From Eleusine coracana subsp. coracana (taxonomy: Eukaryota; Streptophyta; Magnoliopsida; Poales; Poaceae): 64,000 bases of DNA. Shown here one piece after another: positions 47,365 to 58,358 of this stretch. The DNA lies in NCBI GenBank assembly GCA_032690845.1, contig CM064430.1, forward strand, positions 4,450,949-4,514,948, given 5' to 3'. How positions within the stretch are numbered: position 1 is the first letter of the stretch; the number at the start of each line of letters is the position of its first letter. The notes beneath the pieces are model-generated. The model searched no databases, was not told the DNA's origin, and worked only from the letters and a program-made list of their open reading frames with translations. The position numbers were made by a program, and so were the translations under genes.

Positions 47365-48087
47365 CTGAAAATTGTAAATACCCACTTTCAAGTTAGGGTG
47401 GTTTTCAATTACCTACCTAAATAAAATATCGTTCAGTCAACCACTTTTAAGTGAAGGGGGTTCATATTTCCACGTGCAAATATGCCACGTGATCTCAGAT
47501 CCACTTGTATCATGTATTGCAGTCCATGTCATCAAAATATGCCACGTGATCTCAAATCCAGTTGTCCAGCGTGGCGGCTTAGCCCGTGATGACTAATCGT
47601 GTCTTGTCGACCCTGCTCGATCTGAGTAATAAAACCAATAAATTAGCTAAAAGATTATATATTCTAAGTTTTGTTTTAGTTTTGAACTCATCACAGTGGT
47701 ATTGGATGAATTCCTTGATGGTCACGGTAGTAGCAGGAAGAGAGACATATCGCCTTAAGTTGATGCGTGTAAAAGAGACATGGCTACAACCATAACAGGT
47801 GACCCAACGAGATTAGCCACCACATTTTTAGTATTGTTAGTTGATTAGTCGCCAGATCGAGTCAAGCCGAGATGATAAGATTAGCCATTATGGGTCAAGC
47901 CGTCACGCTGGACAAGTGGACCTGTAATTATGTGGCATATTTTAATGACATGGAAGGTCAGTCAACGAAACAAACGTGCATGGGTGGAATATGAAAACCC
48001 ACCTCACTTGTACTGAACGACATATTTTTTTATAGGTGGGTAAATAAAAACCACCCTCACTTGTAAGTGAGTATTTGCAATTTCCCC
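47365..48087. mobile_element. Mutator-like MITE (723 bp) with inverted repeats of about 200 bp
   Basis: The arms are inverted copies: CTGAAAATTGTAAATACCCA against GGGGAAATTGCAAATACTCA, extending through AATATGCCAC(G/A)T and TTGTCCAGCGTG(G/A)CGGCTT. The 9-bp flanks CAAAATAAA (47356-47364) and CAAAACAAA (48088-48096) differ at one base. The left arm also contains a direct partial repeat of AATATGCCACGTGATCTCA. Confidence 0.8.
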
Positions 48088-48471
48088 CAAAACAAAATGC
48101 ATAAGATCACTTTTAATAATCTTTTTATTTGCATTTAATTAGATGATACATAAGCAAAAATAGTGACATGGCAAGAAATTTATTATCAAAGAGAGCAAAT
48201 GATTTTCATCCCCATGAAAGGCTACGGACACCCTTTCTAACAAAATGAAAGATAAATAAAAGTAGATTGAGAGTCTTATCTTTCATTCCAACCAAATCTA
48301 ACCAAACACTAATGACCACCTAGCAATAATTTAATATTTTGATAAATCTATAAAATCATAATATGAAACTAAGCATTGAGAGATACAATTTCATTTTATA
48401 AAATAAGAGCTAAAAACTGATATGACACTCTTAAAAAAGTGTGATGAAAGAGTTTATTAAAACTGGCCTAA

Positions 48472-48745
48472 GAGCACCTACAGTGGAGCGGTGCCTAAAG
48501 GAATCTTAGAGAAATATTACCTCTAGACATCGGTGCTTGATCTCAAAAACTAGGCATCGATGCATGTTGGAGCATCCGGTTCCTCTTCATAAAACAAAGA
48601 AATTTACTCAGCTTTTTATCTTCATCAAGGGATCCACATTTCATAAGACATCGGTGCCCACAATGTGGAGGAAGAGAAAATTGAAACTCCGGTTCCTACT
48701 GACGATGAAATGATGTTTGAAGCACCGCTGAAACTGTGGATGCTC
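48472..48745. mobile_element. Tourist-like MITE (274 bp)
   Basis: The ends GAGCACCTACAGTGGAGCGG and, inverted, GAGCATCCACAGTTTCAGCG lie between TAA triplets at 48469-48471 and 48746-48748, as for PIF/Harbinger-type Tourist elements. Confidence 0.82.
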
Positions 48746-48748
48746 TAA

Positions 48749-50025
48749 GAACGGCCTTTGCTTACAAGCTGTCAGAGATCCACCGATCGTAAAGCATTTA
48801 ATGCTTCACTTGCTTCAAGCTGGGGATCCATCTGATTTTTCATGCCGATGTTCACACTGCTGGGCTCGACCCACTTCTTTTTAATACCAACCCCGAGTCC
48901 TTCTGGGCACGAATGATTGTCTTATCTCTCGAACCTGGCTCACACTAGGAAATCAGGCCACCGTAGATCAGGCTCATCCCATGCAAATACTAGTTTGATT
49001 GGCTGGTAGCTTTATTTGAGCCAGATCCAGCAAAGCAGTTGATTGGTTACTTGTATGTAAGGCCACCATCAGTGTTTTTCTTCTGCATCCGAGGCTCGCT
49101 GCGCCCACATGAGCCTGGCCTGCTGGAAAATGAAAAGAAAATTGGTATCTGACGAGCCCGGCTGCGGGACACCTTTGGCACCGGCTGAGCCAGGCCCAAG
49201 TCCTACTGCAGCCAACCAATCAAGCAAAAGTTGCATTCGGCTGGCCAGGCTGGACATCAACCAGGCAACCAATCACGCCCTATGCCTCTGAACTATCCCA
49301 CTCTTGGCGCACTTTGTGAACAATCCAGGTTAGTACAATGTACCTCATATTACAATTTGTCTTTTTTTTTTCTCGACATACAAGTTGAATTTGAAGCTCA
49401 TGTATGATAATAAGTGACACAACAACCTATAAAAATATGTTATAAATTTTTGTAACATAACTTGTGTCAACTATCACCATGCAAAATTTGAGAATCAAAT
49501 TCAACTTATATGCAAAGACAAACTTTTACTAGAGGATATATTACACCAACTTGAATTGTTCAAAGGAGTAAATTGAGCCATCATTTTGTTTAGAGGATGA
49601 AACGACAAAGTGAACTGTTAATAGAGTAAAATGAACTTTCCCCATAATAAAACACATCTGGTCACCAAAAAAAAAAGATGAACAGGCGATGAGTCAATAC
49701 TATTGTAAATGCATTTTCTACTTATACATGCAAAAGCATATTCGAGCTAGAGATATTTGCCTACAATCATATCTCACACATATTCATGACTTTGGCTGCA
49801 TTGCTACCAAATTCTCGAGCCAAATTCAACCACCTCACACATCTGAGATTACATGAGTGTATGATCATCAAAAACAGTCTGATGCCACAATTCAAAAAGA
49901 GAGAGACTAGAACTAAGGCAGGCGGCTATCAAGATCACTTGACGTTTTGCACACCAACAGACAAGCAAACTGTTGCTTACGCTTACAGTGAACTCAGAAA
50001 GCAGTGAGACGTTTTGATATTACTA
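48749..50025. other. Intergenic, downstream of the SEUSS-like gene
   Basis: A possible short inverted-repeat element (about 48985-49285, ends near GATTGGCTGG and CCAACCAATC) is too diverged to call. No gene is seen. Confidence 0.35.
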
Positions 50026-53000
50026 TCACATGTTCCACAAGAATCCATTACCACCCTGGTCCCCCTCGAACAACCCACTTTCCACAAGTTGGTTATTAAT
50101 GATATCATCGAGATGGTCAAGGTCATCCATTTCGTGAAAGGACTCGGCTTTAGAAGCAGCAGCATTACCTCCAGTAGAAGGAGAAGCTGGATTGTTGCTT
50201 ACCGACTTGAAACTGTTACTTCTGCTGGGAAGCATGCTGACTGTACTGTTGTTGATCACATTGCTAGGTCCAGTGCCCATTGTACAGGCATCCTTTGTTG
50301 TGCCTTCATTGATACGCTGTGCCTGCTCCCTACTAGCAGCATGGTTAGAGTTAGCAGCTACTGATGCGAGACTACTATTTACATTTGGGTTATCTGGAGG
50401 CGGTTGCTGCACCAAGGGTTGATTGTTTGTGTTCTTAGCTGCTGCAAGCAGCTGATGAAGCACATGCTGCTGGTACTGGGGGCTTGCGGTCAAGCCCTGA
50501 AAATTGTTGTGCACACCCAATCCCTGGAAATTGTTTTGCTGGGGCATTGGATGCTGCAATGACATGGTATGTTCGAATTGTGCAAGCTGCCCTTGATTCG
50601 GTCCACGGAAGGATCTAGATGCTTCAAGCCGTATGCCATTGTGCATTGCTGCAGTACCTTTAAAGACATTGGATGCCTCATGCTGAAGCACACTCTGATT
50701 TGCACCGGAGCTTCTGATTACATTCTGGTAATTACTTGCACCATTCTGTGCAACATTATTATCAGTGGCTCCAACAACATGGGCACTTCTGTTTACATGG
50801 GCACTCATTTCTTGTTTCACCTCCATGGCTTTGGTGGTGCTCTGGTCATTAGGAAGGCCAGCGGCAGCCATGAGTTGTTTTGACTCATGCATATTCTGTA
50901 CTGAAAGCTTTTGTACAGAAGACTTGCAAAACTTATTCAGGCCCTCTGCAGATGAACACATAAAACATTAATCCTAGTCCAGAGCTTAATGGGGCATGAA
51001 GTGCAATCAATAACAGTACGTTACTACATCTTCTGGAAGAACAACCTACAGTTTTCTTACTGTCCCTATTCTCTCTTTAATTATTATGTTAATTTATCCT
51101 TTTGCTACTATCAGCTGCAAAAAAAAAAAATTAAGCGAACGAACAAACCCAAACCATACATAAGATGCTTAATTATTATGTTTATTGTTCAGATCTATAG
51201 ACTGGACCAAGCTAGTCCCTTCTTCCCTAGGGTTTTTCTTTATCAATAGAACTTAGATAGCTATTTAACTGTTCTACGGAAAGCATTGAATATATCTTCA
51301 AAACTAAGCTCTATGGACAAAACATTGACCAGGATCCTCCTCTAAAAAGGTTATTCACAGAGTTAATGATTGACATTTAGGTAAAAAATGAAGATATCAA
51401 TAGATAAATGTGCATGGTCACACATACCAATAGGACCAAGATTGTTCTTACTAGTGAACTCAATCAAATCCTTCATGTGATTTACCACCTCTGATATCTG
51501 ACAAGGATATACTATCATTAATAATTGAATAAATGCTTGATGCATATGAATAAATGTATGGAACAGTGCCATACAGATGACAATAATTGAATGAATTCTC
51601 AGAAGGATTTATCAGATAATATTGAAGATAAAAAGTGCATAATGCAAGCAGAAATTTAACTACCTGAAGGCAGCGAACATATCGTTTCGAAAATCCATGT
51701 TCATTCAAGGTGTGGTGTTCCAGATTTTTCACTAGTTGTCGTGATGCAGTCACAAACCTAACAGTGCAAAAAGAATGACACCTTCACATTAATAGGACCA
51801 AAAACATATTAATATAACCAAATACAAATTTTCTTCTTTATTTATCATGCCAGAAGATCATTACAAAATGGAGTCATGTATCTGTATCTGTGCTAGATAG
51901 CACTAAGATATCTTCACTTACATGTTGCAAATGGTTTGTGTGTCATTGTTTGACACCCCAGTAGGACCACTTTCAGCAGCAGTAGATTGGTATTTCTGGG
52001 CAATTTGCAGCAAATTATTCACCTGAAAAGGTAAAATCGTCCACAGAAGATAAGATATCATGGCCATCACAGTTAATGAATACTTAGTTAAGGAATTAGG
52101 GAGTGTTCTATCACAAATCATGGATCTTCTGGGGTTTTGTGTGGCATGTGGAAGTCCAGTAGATAGATGAAAAATAAAGAAACAGAACAGCTATGGGTGA
52201 GGTCAGGTGGTGTTATGAAAGGCATCTTTCACCTGATTAACCATGATCCAACAAAGTTTCCCAACAATAATCACATTTATTGCACGGCCTAGCTAGGGTG
52301 TCAAGCAGTAACCAACATTAATATCTATGCAATGGGCAATCTAATTTTCTCAATTTTGGAGTAAAATTAAAGAGGAACAACACTCTGGCTGACGTACTCC
52401 ACCTGTGGTGCTAGAACCCTGCGAGTGATATACTCTTCATGCCAAGAAGGATACATTTCGTTATTTAGGATCGATGTTGCAAAAGGACGGTGACATCGAT
52501 GAAGATGTTAGGCATAGAATTTCAGCCGGCTGGTTGAAATGGCGTCAAGCATCCGGCGTCTTATGCGACAAGAGGGTGCCACAAAAGCTAAAAGGTAAAT
52601 TCTATAGGACGGCAATTCGTCCGGCGATGTTATACGGTGCTGAGTGTTGGCCTACGAAAAGACGACATGTTCAACAACTAAGTGTAGCAGAGATGCGTAT
52701 GTTGCGTTGGTTTTGCGGGCATACAAGAAGAGACCGAATACGGAATGAAGATATCCGGGACAGGATAGGAGTGGCACCTATCGAGGAGAAATTGGTTCAA
52801 CATCGGTTGAGATGGTTCGGACATGTCCAACGGAGACCTCCGGAGGCGCCGGTATGTAGTGGGGTTCTAAAGAGAGATGCTAATGTTAAGAGAGGTAGAG
52901 GCCGACCTAACTTGACTTGGGACGAGTCGGTTAAGAGAGACCTGAAGGCATGGGATATCCCTAAGGAGCTAGCTATGGATAGGAGTGCTTGGAGACTAGC

Positions 53001-55456
53001 AATAGACGTGCCGGAACCGTGATTTGGGTTCCCATGGGTTTCATCTCTAGCCTACCCCAACTTGCTTGGGATAAAAAGGCTTTGTTGTTGTTGTTGTTGT
53101 TGTTGTTGTCGTCGTGAACAGAACTCCCAAGACATGATCTGCATAATTCACAGGCAATAAGCAGATAAGAATACTATCAGTAGCCCCACCTATGAATCAT
53201 ATCTAATAACAAATACAACATATAATACAGACATGATACCAAAAATTACTAATGGTGTGTGCTAGCTAACATACCACTTAACCACTATACCTTTAGTTCT
53301 GGTGTGAATATGATTCTCAAGTGCCCCTCGTGTGTAACATGTAGATGTTCATAGACACTCTTTTGAACAACTTTTGTATGTTCTAGTAGCATTAGTCCAT
53401 TAGGCAACCGGCATTCATTGGGCATGTCGAGGAATAGGTATTCATCTAGAACACCATGGTCAAATCGGATTTGACAGAGTCTAGGAAGCACTTCATACGT
53501 GGCCTCTGGCAGATGATGGATCAGAGAGACATAACAATCTGAGTGAGCTCAATGAGACATGAAATCAAATAACAAAAAAAAACTTATGATTTATGGAAAT
53601 CATATAGATATCATGGTGATACCGAAAATAAAATTTCCACAGTGCGCAGAAAATAAATAGATAGCACAACCACAACCCAATCATGCTTCATATATTCAAT
53701 GTGAAAAACATGCATATCTGAGATGCAAAATGTTGTGGATAGTTTTGTCTGTGTCTAATCATTCATTCATTTCAAAGTCAAGTCAACTTATATTTTTCAA
53801 GGGATAAGTTTAATCATTGTTTCATGCACAATGCAGGACTCCAATTTGTGTTAGAAACATTCTTTGCATCTTCATCCTGGCCTGGAATGGTAATCCTTTA
53901 TATAACACGAGATTTACTGAAAGGTACTAGTACGGGTAAACTATTTCAAAGAGAAACTGAGGAAAGTAAGAACTTGAACATCTGAAAGCACCAGGAACAT
54001 AGTTTGCCAGAACTGAATAGAATCAACTAACCGTATCCTTTCCCACCGTGTGTGTTGCAAATATCACAACGCCATGTATCCTGTAGCATGGACAAATAAA
54101 AAATTGCATGAAGAATGATAGGAATACATATCACTTATGTAATCACAAAGATCCACGAAGTCCTTCACATTGATTGTAAATGTAATGCATCTAATAATCA
54201 GCATTTTCTGTTCAGAACTTCAGACACTGCAGCAAAAATATTCTTTATACATTTCTGTTGAGCGGGTAAGTGCTTTGGTGCAGTGATGTCCCACTGTATT
54301 ATTGCTGGTATTTTGACATTTAAGTCAGTCATAGTTCTAAGGTGTACTGATTTAGCTCTGTGAGATGTTGAAGTGACCTCTCTATTGGTATGTGCTACCT
54401 GGGAGTTCTGTTAGTTACTTGATGTCTGCAGTTCATTTTATGGTGTCTCACCCTCTTGAGGCAGTTATTCCCTTCTACTTGAAAAATCAATGGCAGAGCT
54501 CCAAACTTTGGTTAGACAAGCATAAAAGATACTAAACTAAATTCAGTGTTCCATATAACAAGCAAAATGTTGACAGCAAGCCAGAAGTGATGGAAGATCA
54601 CAGGTAAAGTTCTGTTGTAAGTGTACACTGTTAAGTATTAACTAACCAGAGCAGCCTGTGGAGAAACTGAAGAACTTCCTCTCTTTTCATAAGAAGATAC
54701 ACACCATCTTTCTCTTGCTCGTGGTGCGAAATATTCCTCAACAAGCTTCTTCCAGTATGTTATAGGATTATTCTACAAGACAAAGCATGAATAAATTGCA
54801 TTGCCAAGAACTTGTATCACGACTCACAAGATCAATGTATGCTATTCACAAACTCACCTCGGGCCGATGACGCTTGTGATACAAATACTGCATTAGCCTA
54901 CGGGTACAGAGCCCATTCTCAGCAGGATTCCTAAGATGTCCAGTAGGCTGCATTCCAGGTTGTGCTAGTGGTGGCCTAAGCTGAGGCTGAAGAGGGGTGC
55001 CAATTTGAGGCTGCTGTATCTTAGACAACGGTTGCAACAACTGCTGCTGCTGCCGTTGCTGAATCTGAGCCAGTTTATGCTGCTGGATCAAAGCTTGGAG
55101 TTGTGGGTTTTGTTGTCCCTGAAGATGAATAGAACTCTGACTATGAAGGAGCTGCTGCATCAGCTGATGCTGCAGTATATCATTTTGCCTAACATCAATC
55201 CTTGATTTCTTCTGAGCATGAAATGCCCCGCCAGCCTCAATCATAGGATGTGATGTTACACTAGAAGAACTCCACTTTTGCACCTGCTCTTGGGGTGGAC
55301 TTTGCTGCACGATGGAGCCATCAATGACTGAAGAGCCAGAGATGTTATTTGACGAAAATGATATTGGAGAGGCAGGAATACGCATGAGTGAATCAGTATT
55401 CATGCTAGTGATTAGATGCAACTGGGCACCACCAGAAGATTGACATCCATAATCAC
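50026..55456 (-). CDS. SLK: SEUSS-like transcriptional co-regulator, exon 6 split by a LINE
   Basis: SEUSS-LIKE proteins are nuclear LIM-domain-binding (LDB) family adaptors that pair with LEUNIG-type corepressors in plant development. Coding exons (minus): 55456-54858, 54772-54647, 54080-54032, 53505-53291, 53138-53109 with 52441-52403, 52022-51922, 51757-51664, 51497-51428, 50945-50026. Apart from the split exon all join in frame with GT-AG introns. The Ser/Gln-rich N-terminus has LMRIPASPISFSSNNISGSS and a KKSR basic motif. The LDB core runs from CTRRLMQYLYHKRHRPE through YWKKLVEEYFAPRARERWCV and LPRLCQIRFDHGVLDE to VNNLLQIAQKYQS and FSKRYVRCLQISEVVNHMKD. A Gln/Asn-rich tail ends GNGFLWNM with TGA at 50026-50028. 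The first coding exon, upstream of 55456, was not found; the first Met in frame is at 55403. The exon reading IMSWEFCSRR|HEEYITRRVLAPQ is cut at 52441/53109 by a 667-bp LINE, predicting a product of about 340 residues from Met 55403. Confidence 0.88.
52442..53108 (+). mobile_element. RTE-type LINE 3' end inserted in an SLK coding exon
   Basis: A 5'-truncated non-LTR retrotransposon, antisense to SLK. Its ORF is open from 52444 to TGA 53020-53022 without a stop: DTFRYLGSMLQKDGDIDEDV, MLYGAECWPTKRRHVQQL, MRMLRWFCGHTRRDRIRN, EEKLVQHRLRWFGHVQRRP, RGRGRPNLTWDESVKRDL. These are C-terminal motifs of plant RTE reverse transcriptases. It ends in nine TTG repeats (53082-53108), the usual RTE tail. The target-site duplication is at most two bases (TG). 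Confidence 0.92.
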
Positions 55457-57400
55457 CTTGAAGACACTAATATAAAAGCAAGCCACATAACTGCAGATTG
55501 CCAATAGAGGTCTTTAAATATTTGATCTAGAACCTGTTATGAAATAAGCATGTGTTAGTGGAGATTTTACACCATGCAAGTCATACAGATAAGTAACAAT
55601 GAAAGTTAATCATCATCTTTTTTTTTTCTAGAAGCAATGAACAGATACACCAAAAGTATGTCCCAGTTCTCAAGTCACAAAACAAGCCACTTCTCTTATC
55701 TTTTCTCGGTAAGGACCTTTGAGGATCAAATACTAGACACCAAAGGGCCATTGCTGATTCGATCCAGAAGTAGGGAAAGGCATTACAGTTACCCAACAAA
55801 ATCACATTACAGTTACCCAACAAAATCACATTACAGTTACCCAACTGGTGTCAACAAATAGACACACCTGAATAGACAGCTGATAAAGTTCACAAAACAG
55901 AAATAACCACATGATATCCAATTCAGTAAAAAGTGAGCCTAATTGCCTAAAAATAGTAACAATAAGCACCACATAAAGAACTGATGGCCTATCTTCTTCA
56001 AGAGCTATCGAATATAACTTCAGGTTTCAGAAAGAAGGGAAGAAATAAAGGATCAATAAAATAACAAAAACCACCTTATATTGTTAGTGGATTAAGCCAC
56101 AAGAAGAAAATAAAAGGAACCTTGAACAGACTTCAAGAAATCAAGATACTTATCTGTATTAAGAAATCAAGAAATCCAGATTTTTAGACTTCTTTAGTTG
56201 GATCAAAGCTACTTGAACATCTGCTAGAATTAGGTTTGAAAGTTATAACTTTCAGCCTCCATAAAATTGTCTCACCTAGTTATTAGTTATCTTCGCGGAA
56301 CTCAAAACCTTTCTAACGCAAAATCTTCTATAAGTGCTTACTCTGGCAACTTGGGAGACTTTGCTCTAGCATTTGATGATGGCGGGTATGGCCAAGCAGT
56401 AGGCCATGGGTGTGAAGTCTGGTGGACAAAGGAGTTCAGCCAAGGATCTGGCGACCCAAGCAGCAGGACCCAAGCAGCAGGGCGCATGAAGTAGATGGTG
56501 ATGAGGTTGAGGAGAGATGCAGGCCTTGGAAAGAATAAAAGCTTAGTGGCCACTACACCACCTCATTTCCTCAAACTGCCGATTTTTCCCATCAGATATA
56601 GCAAGGAGTAAGTACATGACTCATTGAATCTGAAGCTATAATCTTCCACTCCAATCTTACAACAAACCAAAAATTTGCTGAAATATTCCACATATAATAA
56701 AGACAGCGAAACTCTATACACGCACAGCATAAAGCGGAGACCACTCCAGGGAGGAATGAAAAGAAAACTACCGTTCTAGAAAACACAAGAAACTCAGAAA
56801 CATGGAGGGGGTGGAATATAAGCATAGTAAACAACGATCATCCAAAGGTCACTCCGACACCTTAAATCCTAGACCAATTTTACCCTTCCAACAGACGGGA
56901 GAAAAGAACTAGCAGCGAATGATGAAGCAATTAACCAAACATTGCTAGTCACCCCCAACCCTAGCGATAGAACTGTACCTAAACCGAATCGGAACAGAAA
57001 ACAAGTAATTGGTTCTCACGGCACGAGCAATATCACAATTTCAACATCAACCTCTGGAATTAGTTGGGGGCGCTACATTACAGGAATCCCGCATCCATAA
57101 AATCCTACCAAACAAAAAATCTAATAAAAAAATCCCCAAATTTGGAGGCAGAGTGAGCAGGAGAGACCGGATTGCTCGAATGTCCTCGTCACCAGTCCCA
57201 AACAAATCAAAAGCGTCGGGACAAGGAAAAAAAAATCTCACCATGCTTCTTCTGGGATTGTTTTTCCGCTGCGCTTCCCTTCGCTTCTCATGCTCCTTCC
57301 TACACTCTGGCGCTAGTGTGTTCCTGCGTAGATTCGCGGCGCCCGTCGCGGGGTGACCGGGTACAGCCCGTCGCGCGGCGCTCTTTGACTGGCCTTGACC
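55457..57400 (-). other. Intron and presumed 5' exon region of SLK
   Basis: Exon 2 of the transcript begins at 55456 with an acceptor (TCTTCAAG). A GC-rich stretch at 57200-57360 with a donor-like GCATG|GTGAGA near 57242 is a plausible non-coding first exon, but phase does not allow it to join directly as coding. I did not locate the start codon that would precede GDYGCQSSGG. Confidence 0.4.
55781..55845. repeat. 24-bp tandem repeat, 2.7 copies
   Basis: Units starting CATTACAGTTACCCAAC at 55781, 55805 and 55829, essentially identical, within the SLK intron. Confidence 0.95.
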
Positions 57401-58358
57401 GGTCAGCGTGCATCCTAGCCGTCGATCGAGGTTGATATGCGTTTTTGACTGGCTGACAGTGGGGGCGGGGATGCGGATGGGAGAGGAGGTCGGCTTCTGT
57501 GCTCATGCGCACACCGCGAGCGTACACACAGTGAGGTGGAGGTGGGATCGGCCCAGCTGGGCCTTGTCAGCAGTGAGGGATGAAGTATGGGTGGGCGGGT
57601 CGTGTAGATACAAGTTATGTTTCGTAGATATGTTATCGTCACTCTGATGCCTCAGGGTCAGGGCAATAGGGCTTGTAGTTGGCTTTCAGAAACTGTTTGA
57701 TTGTTCATTTTATCTAAAAAAATATTGGGAATATTATTTTATTATTAGATATAATATAAATATGATTTATTTGTTTTTATAATTTTGAAATTTTTTTAAA
57801 TAAAACAAACAGTCAAAATTGTCTTAGAAAGTCAACACATGCTTACATTTTGGAACGAAGGCTAGTCATAAGTTTTTGTACATAATATCTTATACTGGAT
57901 TTCATCATTCAAACTTAAGATTTCAAAAACAATCTGTAATTTCAAACTTAAGATTTCAAAAACAATTTGTAGTCCAAAAACTGGAGCAGCACGTTTATCT
58001 GCACTCTTTCCACAAACGACAAGTAAAACATCACTAATTAGTCATAACAGAAAAGGGGAAAACTATTATAATTCATTCATGTTCCTTTTCATATGCAAAA
58101 TACTGCAATGATCCGAGAAGGCATGCTCTACGTTATATACAGTTTCGGACATGTTAAGAGAAAACTGCTTTCCGGATTACATTAGTGCTCAGAAAGATAA
58201 CAGCTCAACACTAGCTATCTAAACGTACTCTCCAAACCAGACAACATCCTTTTACGCCCACTACATAGCTCTTGCATTTGAGTTACCTTAGTCCCCGCCA
58301 TGCTATTACATGATAGAGTGAAAGTGGTTGCCTAACTAATTATCATACTCGCAAATGA
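57401..58358. other. Spacer between SLK and gene B
   Basis: It is GC-rich to about 57640 (SLK promoter side), then AT-rich. A short tandem repeat of ACTTAAGATTTCAAAAACAA occurs at about 57914-57966. No gene is seen. Confidence 0.45.

Noticed and set aside
48985..49285. Inverted-repeat MITE with ATTGG(T/C)TG ends
   Set aside because: The ends are too diverged and no duplication could be fixed.
57009..57356. 115-codon plus-strand ORF overlapping the SLK promoter side
   Set aside because: Overlaps the likely SLK leader on the other strand; no domain or start context.
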